NCBI GenBank assembly: GCA_031281925.1 | Contig: JAITES010000157.1 | Span: 1 to 6,277, forward strand | Direction of reading: 5' to 3' | Length of the DNA: 6,277 nt | Origin: Treponema sp. | GTDB lineage: Bacteria > Spirochaetota > Spirochaetia > Treponematales > Breznakiellaceae | Part shown: positions 1 to 6,267 of the stretch, in pieces | Numbering within the stretch: position 1 is the stretch's first letter | Layout of the letters: every line of letters begins with the position of its first letter | Position numbers and translations under genes: made by a program | The notes under the pieces: generated by a model | Database searches by the model: none | Seen by the model: only the letters and a program-made list of their open reading frames with translations | What the model was told of the DNA's origin: nothing

Positions 1-2259
1 GCCGGGGCCGAAGGCAAGGCGGCCGATATTCTCAGGAAGGCGGGGGTGACCAAGCAGGCGATTCTGGGCGCTCTCAAGCAGGTCCGGGGAAACACCCGGA
101 TAACCGACCAGAATCCCGAGGAGAAGTACCAGGTTCTCGACCGTTACTGCCGCGACCTTACCGCCCTGGCCCGGCAGGAAAAGCTCGATCCGGTGATTGG
201 CCGGGATGAAGAGATCCGCCGGGTCATGCAGGTTCTCTCCCGGAGAACCAAGAACAACCCGGTGCTCATCGGGGAGCCGGGTGTGGGGAAGACCGCCATT
301 GCCGAAGGGCTTGCCCGCAGACTCGTTGCCGGTGATGTGCCTGAGTCCCTGAAGAACAAGAAGCTTCTCGCCCTGGACATAGGGGCTCTCGTGGCGGGGG
401 CAAAGTTCAGGGGTGAATTTGAAGAGCGGCTCAAGGCGGTGATCCACGAGGTTCAGGCTTCGGACGGGAAGATCATCCTCTTTATCGACGAACTTCATAC
501 TCTGGTCGGGGCCGGGGCCGCAGAAGGCGCCACCGATGCGTCGAACCTTCTCAAGCCGGCCCTTGCGCGGGGGGAACTCCGCTGTATCGGCGCCACCACC
601 CTGGACGAATACCGCAAGCATATTGAAAAGGATGCGGCCCTGGAACGGCGTTTTCAGCAGGTCTACACCCCGGAACCGGGTGTGGAAGACACAATAGCGA
701 TTCTCCGCGGCCTGCAGGAACGCTACGAGGTTCATCACGGGGTGCGGATCAAAGATGAGGCTTTGGTAGCCGCAGCAACACTGTCAAACCGTTATATAAC
801 AAACCGTTTCCTCCCCGACAAGGCGATAGATCTTGTGGACGAGGCGGCCAGCCGGATCAAGATGGAACTGGAAAGCCGCCCCACGGAACTGGATAAACTT
901 GAACGCAGGCTCCTTCAGCTTTCCATAGAAAAGCAGTCTCTTGTCAGGGAGGAAGACGTTTCCAGCAAACAGAGGCTCGGGAAGCTGGAAAAGGAAATTG
1001 CCGAAGCTGCCTCCGAACGGGACGCGATGAAGGCCCTCTGGGATGCCGAAAAGAAGGACATCGAAAAGATTCGCCTTATAAAACAGCAGATAGAAGAACT
1101 CAAAATCGAGGAAACCAAATATGAACGGGAGGGAAACCTTTCCAAAGCCGCCGAGGTGAAGCACGGCAGGATTCCCGAAGCGCAGAAGAAACTCAAGGCC
1201 CTGACCGACCAGATGGAAGGCAGAAAAGATGCCAAGGGGAATGCGGCGCAGGTTCTGCTGAGGGAAGAAGTGAGCGAGGAAGACATCGCACAGGTAGTGT
1301 CAACCTGGACGGGGATTCCCGTCTCCAAGATGCTCAGCGGGGAACTGCAGAAGTATCTGGATCTGGAAAAGGTGCTGGAAAAACGGGTTGTCGGCCAGGA
1401 TGCGGCGGTAATAGCGGTGTCGGACGCCATCAGGCGCAACAAGGCGGGTCTCTCCGATGCGGCCCGGCCTCTGGGTTCCTTTCTCTTTCTGGGGCCTACC
1501 GGTGTAGGAAAGACCGAACTGGCAAAGACGCTGGCTGATTTTCTGTTTAACGACGAGAAGGCTCTTACCCGCATTGACATGAGCGAATACGGTGAAAAGT
1601 TTGCCGTAAGCCGCTTAATCGGCGCGCCTCCCGGTTACGTGGGTTACGAGGAGGGAGGCCAGTTGACGGAAGCGGTGCGCCGCAGACCCTACAGCGTCGT
1701 TCTGTTTGACGAAATCGAAAAGGCGCACCCGGAAGTTTTCAACGTGTTTCTCCAGCTTCTTGATGACGGACGTCTCACCGACAGCCAGGGGAGGGTAGTG
1801 GACTTTAGAAACGTTATCGTCATCATGACCAGCAACCTGGGTTCCGACCTGATCCTTGAGGCAAAGAAACCGGAGACGATCAAGAATTCCCTCACGGAAC
1901 TGCTCAAGGCGAGTTTCCGGCCGGAATTTCTTAACCGAATTGACGAGACGGTTATCTTCAACCGGCTGGGCAAGGGCGAGATTGGCAAGATTGTTGAGAT
2001 TCAGCTTACACGTCTTACGGCGCGCCTTGCGGAACGGAAGATAGAACTCCGCCTCAGCAAAACGGCAAAGGAACTTCTTGCGGAACGGGGCTACGATCCC
2101 CTCTTTGGCGCCAGGCCCCTCAAACGGACAATACAATCGGATCTTGAAAACCCCCTTGCCAGGCTGATCATAGCAGGCACGATAAAGGAAGGCGACACCG
2201 TTACTGCCGATGTTGTTTCGGGTGAATTGAGTTTCAAGAAAAGTGCGGCTAAACCATGA
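1..2259 (+). CDS. clpB: ATP-dependent chaperone ClpB, 5'-truncated by window edge
   Basis: ClpB is a cytosolic hexameric AAA+ disaggregase that threads aggregated proteins through its pore, working with DnaK/DnaJ/GrpE. The frame is open from base 1, so 752 C-terminal residues are present. Aligned by motif to E. coli ClpB (857 residues), about 115 N-terminal residues are outside the window. The GTG at 46 is an internal valine, not the start. NBD1 has Walker A GEPGVGKT (271-294), Walker B ILFIDE (475-492), sensor-1 region IGATT and the arginine pair LERRF (RR at 646-651). A coiled-coil M domain spans about 890-1250, rich in Glu/Lys and containing the EREGNLSKAAEVKHG stretch; it separates ClpB from ClpA/ClpX and marks it as a disaggregase. 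NBD2 has GPTGVGKT (1492-1515), Walker B VVLFDE, pore loop GYVGYE (from 1633), arginine finger FLNRIDE (R at 1936) and sensor-2 GARPLKR (from 2107). The NBD1 pore loop reads AKFRGE, with Phe in place of the usual Tyr. It is an intact housekeeping gene with no obvious functional link to the downstream genes. Confidence 0.97.
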   Translation, partial: AGAEGKAADILRKAGVTKQAILGALKQVRGNTRITDQNPEEKYQVLDRYCRDLTALARQEKLDPVIGRDEEIRRVMQVLSRRTKNNPVLIGEPGVGKTAIAEGLARRLVAGDVPESLKNKKLLALDIGALVAGAKFRGEFEERLKAVIHEVQASDGKIILFIDELHTLVGAGAAEGATDASNLLKPALARGELRCIGATTLDEYRKHIEKDAALERRFQQVYTPEPGVEDTIAILRGLQERYEVHHGVRIKDEALVAAATLSNRYITNRFLPDKAIDLVDEAASRIKMELESRPTELDKLERRLLQLSIEKQSLVREEDVSSKQRLGKLEKEIAEAASERDAMKALWDAEKKDIEKIRLIKQQIEELKIEETKYEREGNLSKAAEVKHGRIPEAQKKLKALTDQMEGRKDAKGNAAQVLLREEVSEEDIAQVVSTWTGIPVSKMLSGELQKYLDLEKVLEKRVVGQDAAVIAVSDAIRRNKAGLSDAARPLGSFLFLGPTGVGKTELAKTLADFLFNDEKALTRIDMSEYGEKFAVSRLIGAPPGYVGYEEGGQLTEAVRRRPYSVVLFDEIEKAHPEVFNVFLQLLDDGRLTDSQGRVVDFRNVIVIMTSNLGSDLILEAKKPETIKNSLTELLKASFRPEFLNRIDETVIFNRLGKGEIGKIVEIQLTRLTARLAERKIELRLSKTAKELLAERGYDPLFGARPLKRTIQSDLENPLARLIIAGTIKEGDTVTADVVSGELSFKKSAAKP

Positions 2260-2279
2260 TGGTTGACGGTAAAAAATCC

Positions 2280-2301
2280 TTCGTCCGCTTCACTTGACGA
2301 A
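2280..2301. repeat. Inverted repeat TTCGTC/GACGAA in the clpB-regulator spacer
   Basis: TTCGTC (2280-2285) and GACGAA (2296-2301) are perfect complements separated by 10 bases. The right arm overlaps the putative -35 box TTGACG at 2294-2299, so it could be an operator for autoregulation of the downstream regulator. It is only 6 bp long and has no T-run after it, so a rho-independent terminator for clpB is not supported. A chance occurrence is possible. Confidence 0.3.
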
Positions 2302-2322
2302 AGAGCCTGAGAGAAACATACT
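2294..2322 (+). promoter_or_regulatory. Possible sigma-70 promoter for the regulator gene
   Basis: TTGACG (2294-2299, 5 of 6 to TTGACA) is followed by a 17-base spacer and CATACT (2317-2322, 4 of 6 to TATAAT). The expected transcription start, about 7 bases past the -10 box, falls on or next to the ATG at 2329. If correct, the message would have little or no leader. That fits the poor Shine-Dalgarno match upstream: the nearest purine run, GAGAG at 2309-2313, is 15 bases from the ATG. The prediction rests on sequence match only. Confidence 0.35.
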
Positions 2323-2328
2323 AAAAAA

Positions 2329-3264
2329 ATGCGGAAATTTGGTCAGCAGGCTCTCATCATTGACTCCTCCAGAGACACCAAGGCCCTCAAGGCGCTTTCT
2401 TCGGATGTACGGGTGCGGATACTCGAACTTCTGCAGAATCAGGAACTCAATGTTACCGAGATAGCCCAGCGCCTCTCCATTCCCCAGTCTACCGCTACTA
2501 CCAGTGTGCTTGTGCTTGAGGAGGCAGGTCTTATCGACAGCCACAGCGCCAACGGGGTCAAGGGCGGGCAGAAGATCTGCAGTTCCCGCTACAAGGAATT
2601 CCTTATCACCTTCAATCCCCCTGCCCCGGCTTCCGGAGAAGGCGGAATGATAGAAGTGGAGATGCCCGTGGGCCTCTTTACCAGTTACGATGTCTCCGCC
2701 CCCTGCGGACTGTGCAGCAGGGACGGCATTATCGGCTATCTGGATGTGCCGGGAACCTTCTTCTCCCCCGACCGGGTCAAGGCCGCGCTGGTCTGGTTTG
2801 AAAGAGGCTACGTGGAGTACAAGTTTCCCAACAACGCCCTCTACTCCGAAAAGAATTCTCTCAAGTGCATAGAACTCTCCATGGAGATGTCCAGCGAGGT
2901 GCCAGGCACCAACAAGAAGTGGCTTTCCGACATTACCGTTTGGATCAACGAAATTGATATTGGTACCTGGACAAGCCCCGGCGACTTCGGCGACCGCCGC
3001 GGCAGATTCACTCCCGCGTTCTGGAAACTGGAAGGTTCCCAGTACGGACTTTTAACCGCCTGGGAGATAACCGGCCACGGTACTTTCATCGACCGGCGGC
3101 AGGTGTCAAAAGTGACGCTTGCCGATCTCCGGCTGGAGGATCACCATTCGATAAAAGTACGTATCGGCATTGCGGAAAACGCCGAACACGCCGGGGGCAT
3201 CAATATCTTCGGCAAGGGTTTTGGAGACTACGATCAGGACATCATCCTCAAACTGAAAGGCTAA
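2329..3264 (+). CDS. ArsR-type winged-helix regulator with long C-terminal putative sensor domain
   Basis: This is a predicted 311-residue cytoplasmic DNA-binding regulator. Residues about 17-95 form an ArsR-like winged helix: LKALSSDVRVRILELL is the typical opening helix, NVTEIAQRLSIPQSTATTSV (41-60) is the helix-turn-helix, and LVLEEAGLI leads into the wing. Residues about 105-311 are not a simple ArsR tail. They are rich in beta-forming and aromatic residues (SDITVWINEIDIGTWTSPG, QYGLLTAWEITG) and end in GGINIFGKGFGDYDQDI. I recognise this as a family of predicted regulators (probably COG4189-like) often found beside glycosidase genes in Firmicutes and spirochaetes; that assignment is from memory. 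Cys126 and Cys129 form a CxxC (APCGLC), and Cys84 and Cys180 are also present, so metal or redox sensing cannot be excluded. The ATG at 2329 is the first start after an in-frame stop at 2308, and the HTH begins soon after it. It lies 99 bases upstream of a GH38 mannosidase, which suggests local control of glycan use with a sugar ligand. Confidence 0.85.
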   Translation: MRKFGQQALIIDSSRDTKALKALSSDVRVRILELLQNQELNVTEIAQRLSIPQSTATTSVLVLEEAGLIDSHSANGVKGGQKICSSRYKEFLITFNPPAPASGEGGMIEVEMPVGLFTSYDVSAPCGLCSRDGIIGYLDVPGTFFSPDRVKAALVWFERGYVEYKFPNNALYSEKNSLKCIELSMEMSSEVPGTNKKWLSDITVWINEIDIGTWTSPGDFGDRRGRFTPAFWKLEGSQYGLLTAWEITGHGTFIDRRQVSKVTLADLRLEDHHSIKVRIGIAENAEHAGGINIFGKGFGDYDQDIILKLKG

Positions 3265-3314
3265 TCTTAAAACTCAAAGTTTTGGAACAGACTCATTTTA
3301 TTTTTTTTTAAGAT
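3264..3314. repeat. Nested AT-rich inverted repeats and poly-T tract; possible weak terminator or attenuator
   Basis: A perfect 9-bp inverted repeat, ATCTTAAAA (3264-3272) and TTTTAAGAT (3306-3314), encloses 33 bases. Inside it, AAAACT (3269-3274) and AGTTTT (3278-3283) can form a 6-bp hairpin with a 3-base loop. The two stems share AAAA at 3269-3272, so they are mutually exclusive. A T-rich tract ending in nine Ts (3301-3309) follows. The layout could be a weak rho-independent terminator of the regulator gene or a partial attenuator ahead of the mannosidase. The stems are AT-rich and the T-run is 17 bases from the small hairpin, so strong termination is doubtful. Confidence 0.35.
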
Positions 3315-3321
3315 GACCGCC

Positions 3322-3339
3322 GTTTAGCCAGTTTGGACA
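3322..3339. repeat. Tandem near-repeat GTTTAGCCA-GTTTGGACA, possible operator half-sites
   Basis: Two adjacent 9-base units, GTTTAGCCA (3322-3330) and GTTTGGACA (3331-3339), match at 7 of 9 positions. They sit 12 bases upstream of the mannosidase ribosome binding site. A direct-repeat protein site is possible, and the adjacent ArsR-type regulator would be the obvious candidate, but winged-helix dimers usually bind inverted repeats. I found no convincing -35/-10 pair in this spacer. Confidence 0.2.
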
Positions 3340-3350
3340 GTATATGTGTT

Positions 3351-3356
3351 AAGGGG
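3351..3356 (+). promoter_or_regulatory. Ribosome binding site deciding the GH38 start
   Basis: AAGGGG is 7 bases upstream of the ATG at 3364, a near-ideal Shine-Dalgarno placement. It lies downstream of the in-frame GTG at 3346, which therefore cannot use it. This fixes the mannosidase start at 3364. Confidence 0.85.
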
Positions 3357-3363
3357 TAATGGC

Positions 3364-6093
3364 ATGGGCGGAAGAAAGTTGACAGGTTTTATCATCACTG
3401 CAGGACATCTGGATATTGAATGGTACCAGCCCCTGCGTTCGTATCGTTTCTGGACTGTCGAAACATTTGAAGATCTCAAGAAGGCAGTGAAGCGTGATGA
3501 TTTTAACTGTTATGTTTTGGATGGACAGATCTTTCCTCTGGAAGAGTATCTTGAGGTGATTCCGGAGGATGAGGCGGAACTTCGTGAACTCATCGGGAAG
3601 GGAAAGCTTGTTATTGGCCCTTTCTTTACTCAATTTGATGAATGGCTTCCAAGCGCGGAAAACATGATACGGAATTGTCTCTATGGAAGGCGTAAATCAG
3701 ATTATTTCGGAGGCTATATGAGGGCAGGGTATCTGCCTGACAACTTTGGCCACCCCCTTCAGTTGCCCCAGATTCTTCGCGGTTTTGGTATTGATAGCCT
3801 GCTGTTCATGAGGGGCCTGCCGGAGATCCCCGGAGGCCACCCGGATGAATTTATGTACAGAGGGCTTGACGGATCGGAAGTACTGGTAAGTCATTTTAGG
3901 GAAAGCTACTCCGGAGCCTTTGATATATTTAACAAGAAGATCGATCCTACACAGCCGAGGATTATTCCATATTACGACGGCAATGACAGCTACCTCTCTT
4001 TTGAGTGGCACAGGGAGTTGGCGGATCATGATGATCCGGAACGAATTGCGAAAAGCATGATTTCCAATGTTATGAGAATCAAGGATCGTTACCCTTCCGG
4101 AGTGATCCCCCTTATTGCAGGTTTCGATCATCTGCCTCCCCAGATCAATATCGGTGATTCGGTAAAGGCTGCCAATGAAAGTCAGGAAGATATTGAATTT
4201 GTGATGGGGAGTGCCGAGGACTACATCAAGCTGGTTTACCGGCAGATGGATAAGCCTGCAGTCTACAGCATGGAACTTCTCGGTTCCCGTTACCAGTATG
4301 TTTTGCTTGGCGCTCTTTCTACCCGCTGTTATCTGAAGCATGAAAACTTTGCCTGCGAAGCTCTGCTTGAACGCTACGCAGAGCCTCTGGACGCCCTGGC
4401 AGCCCTGGGCGATTATCCGGACAAGCGCCGGTTTTTGGATGAGGCATGGACTTACCTCATGATCAATAGCGCCCATGATTCAATTCATGGTTCTTCGGTA
4501 GACGAGGTGCATAGGGAAATGGAATTCCGTTTTGCCGCAGTCAGGCAGATTGCATCAGGGCTTATTCACGATGCACTCGCATACTGGGGGAAACACAGTG
4601 ATCATTGGTGGGAGAAGCTGCCGGAGAGTAAGGGTATACTGAGCTATGCACCGGTATCCGCAGATTTCATGCAGCCCTGTGATCTCTGGCTGCCCACAGG
4701 GAATCTGCCGGTAGTGATACAGGACAGCAATGGTGTCATTCTTCCCAGTCAGATTTTGGATCGGGAGGAGATTCCGCTGAACGGTATAGGCGAAGTCCGG
4801 AATGATCCCTTCCCCTCTCCGGTATTCAGGCGTGTTATTTTTATGGACAAATTTTGTTCCGGAATACGGAGCGTTACGGCGACAGCCGCCGGGGGCTCCA
4901 TGCAGGCTCCTGCTGCAGATTTAAATACAGGGGATGAAAACGGCCGGGTCTTCATTGAGAATGCTTATATACGTATAGAGACAGCCGGGGCGCTGCTCAG
5001 TATTTTCGACAAGAAGCGGAACTGCCGTTACGACAGTTTGAACCTTATTGAGGAAGATGCCGATGCCGGAGATGCCTGGGATTTTTCGCCCCCCTGGATT
5101 CCCGGTGAACTCAACCGTTCTTCCGGCAGTATTTTTCTTGCACGGATTCTGGAGCGGGGGCCGGTACGGGCTTCCATGGAAATCAGGGGCAGCTTGAATG
5201 TTCCGGCATGCCTTGAGGGAGATCTTCGCAGCCGGGAACGGGTGGAACTCCCCATGATTTTTACGGTTAGTCTCTATGCCGGGACAGGGCGTGCAGACGT
5301 AAAACTGAATATCGAAAATACAGCCAGGGATCACCGTCTGAGGCTCAGGCTGGCTCCGCTCATCAAGACTGATTTTGTCCGTTCTCAGGGACATTTGGCC
5401 ATTATTGATCGTCCGGTAGAACGGCAAAAGGAGATTGAAAGCTGGTTCCAGCCGGTGACGCAGCTTCTGCCTTTCCGCGAGTGGATTGCTCTGGAAGACG
5501 GAAAACGGGGGCTGGCGGTAGCGGTAAAAGGCATTTACGACTATGAAGCTTCGGTGAATCCTCTGACAGGATGTCCTGAGCTTGCATTGACCCTGCTCCG
5601 CGGTTTTGCCCTTATGGGCAGGCTTAACACTATGCAGCGTAAGGGCGGGGCCTCCCCGGCAGTGGAAACTCCGGAAGCCCAGTGCCCGGGCGCCCAGAGC
5701 TTTGAATGGTCTTACATTCCCTACGGTACCGAACAGGGAGAGAAAGCTCCCTTCCTGCCCCTGGCTCAAGCCTATCTCTATCCCCCGGTTTCACATGCGG
5801 TACGGTCAAAACAGGAAGATACCTCTCTGGAAAACATGACGGCAATTTCCTGGGCAGCGCCCAATATTCAGTTCTCCGCCTTCAAACGTTCCTATGACAG
5901 AGATGGTTATATACTGCGGTTTTTTGAAAATCAGGGAAAAGAAACAGAAGTTGAAATTTCGGCCCGGCATTTTAGCCGTGCGTGGCTCTCCGATATGAAC
6001 GAACAGAATAAAACGGAATTGACCATCAGTGACGGGAAGATCCGTGTTAAAGCCGGGCCCTATAAGGCCGTCAGCATCAAGCTGCAAAAATAA
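3364..6093 (+). CDS. Cytoplasmic GH38 alpha-mannosidase
   Basis: This is a predicted glycoside hydrolase family 38 retaining, zinc-dependent alpha-mannosidase of 909 residues, within the range of bacterial members such as E. coli MngB (about 877) and the S. pyogenes GH38 enzyme (about 900). Catalytic-domain motifs are intact: GHLDIEW (zinc ligands His15 and Asp17), YLPDNFGH (nucleophile and zinc ligand Asp126), GFDHLPPQ (Asp255-His256, a conserved active-site segment) and NSAHDSIHGSSVDEVHREM (zinc ligand His371). Residues from about 450 on form the usual beta-rich C-terminal part, including DADAGDAWDFSPP near residue 565. There is no signal peptide or membrane segment, so it should act on mannosides imported into the cell. 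The HDSIHGSSVDEVHRE block resembles the MngB/bacterial GH38 branch more than lysosomal enzymes. Substrate could be alpha-1,3 or alpha-1,6 mannobiose, N-glycan fragments or a mannosylglycerate-type solute; the sequence does not decide. It follows the regulator and precedes another gene start by 9 bases, so it is probably in an operon. Confidence 0.93.
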   Translation: MGGRKLTGFIITAGHLDIEWYQPLRSYRFWTVETFEDLKKAVKRDDFNCYVLDGQIFPLEEYLEVIPEDEAELRELIGKGKLVIGPFFTQFDEWLPSAENMIRNCLYGRRKSDYFGGYMRAGYLPDNFGHPLQLPQILRGFGIDSLLFMRGLPEIPGGHPDEFMYRGLDGSEVLVSHFRESYSGAFDIFNKKIDPTQPRIIPYYDGNDSYLSFEWHRELADHDDPERIAKSMISNVMRIKDRYPSGVIPLIAGFDHLPPQINIGDSVKAANESQEDIEFVMGSAEDYIKLVYRQMDKPAVYSMELLGSRYQYVLLGALSTRCYLKHENFACEALLERYAEPLDALAALGDYPDKRRFLDEAWTYLMINSAHDSIHGSSVDEVHREMEFRFAAVRQIASGLIHDALAYWGKHSDHWWEKLPESKGILSYAPVSADFMQPCDLWLPTGNLPVVIQDSNGVILPSQILDREEIPLNGIGEVRNDPFPSPVFRRVIFMDKFCSGIRSVTATAAGGSMQAPAADLNTGDENGRVFIENAYIRIETAGALLSIFDKKRNCRYDSLNLIEEDADAGDAWDFSPPWIPGELNRSSGSIFLARILERGPVRASMEIRGSLNVPACLEGDLRSRERVELPMIFTVSLYAGTGRADVKLNIENTARDHRLRLRLAPLIKTDFVRSQGHLAIIDRPVERQKEIESWFQPVTQLLPFREWIALEDGKRGLAVAVKGIYDYEASVNPLTGCPELALTLLRGFALMGRLNTMQRKGGASPAVETPEAQCPGAQSFEWSYIPYGTEQGEKAPFLPLAQAYLYPPVSHAVRSKQEDTSLENMTAISWAAPNIQFSAFKRSYDRDGYILRFFENQGKETEVEISARHFSRAWLSDMNEQNKTELTISDGKIRVKAGPYKAVSIKLQK

Positions 6094-6097
6094 GGGG
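6092..6097 (+). promoter_or_regulatory. Ribosome binding site of the downstream gene, overlapping the GH38 stop
   Basis: AAGGGG overlaps the last two bases of the mannosidase TAA (6091-6093) and lies 5 bases before the ATG at 6103. The block AAGGGGTAA followed by GCATGGG is nearly the same as at the mannosidase start (3351-3368). This implies translational coupling and a real gene start at 6103. Confidence 0.75.
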
Positions 6098-6102
6098 TAA
6101 GC

Positions 6103-6267
6103 ATGGGTACACAAGGAACTTATTTTAAGCGGCGAAAGACTCGTCAGAATATAGCAGGATTACTCTACCCCAATATGGAGGTGCCGAGCTGTTTTCAGGG
6201 AACAGGGAGGTTGTTCCCAAAACTTCGCAGCTCTATTCGCTATATAGCTATTTTCTTACCATGGTAG
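6103..6267 (+). pseudogene. Start of downstream operon gene, apparently disrupted after about 22 codons
   Basis: A strong ribosome binding site and ATG open a 54-codon frame ending at TAG 6265-6267. The first 22 residues, MGTQGTYFKRRKTRQNIAGL and two more, resemble the basic cytoplasmic tail before the first membrane helix of a sugar ABC-transporter permease (UgpA/MalF type). A permease would fit the operon, since an intracellular mannosidase needs substrate import. The expected hydrophobic helix does not follow. Instead the frame enters palindrome-rich DNA (6186-6277) and gives a hydrophilic, low-plausibility peptide before stopping. The simplest reading is that a small repeat element or rearrangement interrupts the gene at about 6165-6185. 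Alternatives are a genuine 54-residue protein of unknown function, or a frameshift: the frame two bases later stays open from 6129 to the window end. The permease identity is a guess from very few residues. Confidence 0.45.

Noticed and set aside
46..48. GTG as the start of the clpB frame
   Set aside because: The frame is open from base 1 and the upstream 15 codons (AGAEGKAADILRKAG) match ClpB linker sequence, so this is an internal valine of a gene cut by the window edge.
915..1580. Antisense open frame of 221 codons within clpB
   Set aside because: Ser/Arg/Phe-rich low-plausibility protein opposite strongly conserved ClpB sequence; a codon-bias shadow.
2260..2301. Rho-independent terminator after clpB
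   Set aside because: The only stem is 6 bp with a 10-base loop and no T-run follows; an operator or chance repeat is more likely.
3313..3327. Five-codon ATG frame in the spacer as a leader peptide
   Set aside because: No ribosome binding site precedes it and its codons (ACC GCC GTT) do not suggest attenuation control.
3346..3363. GTG at 3346 as the mannosidase start, giving 915 residues
   Set aside because: The Shine-Dalgarno AAGGGG lies at 3351-3356, downstream of that GTG, and is ideally spaced for ATG 3364; the extra six residues (VLRGNG) have no support.
3697..4476. Antisense open frame of 259 codons within the GH38 gene
   Set aside because: It lies opposite the conserved catalytic domain and has no recognisable domain or upstream ribosome binding site.
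4921..5769. Antisense open frame of 282 codons within the GH38 C-terminal half
   Set aside because: No recognisable motif; composition is typical of a reverse-frame shadow of the real gene.
6149..6248. ATATAGC at 6149-6155 and 6242-6248 as part of a degenerate 47-base tandem array
   Set aside because: The spacing of 93 is near twice 47, but no middle copy exists near 6195, so a 7-base AT-rich match is probably chance.
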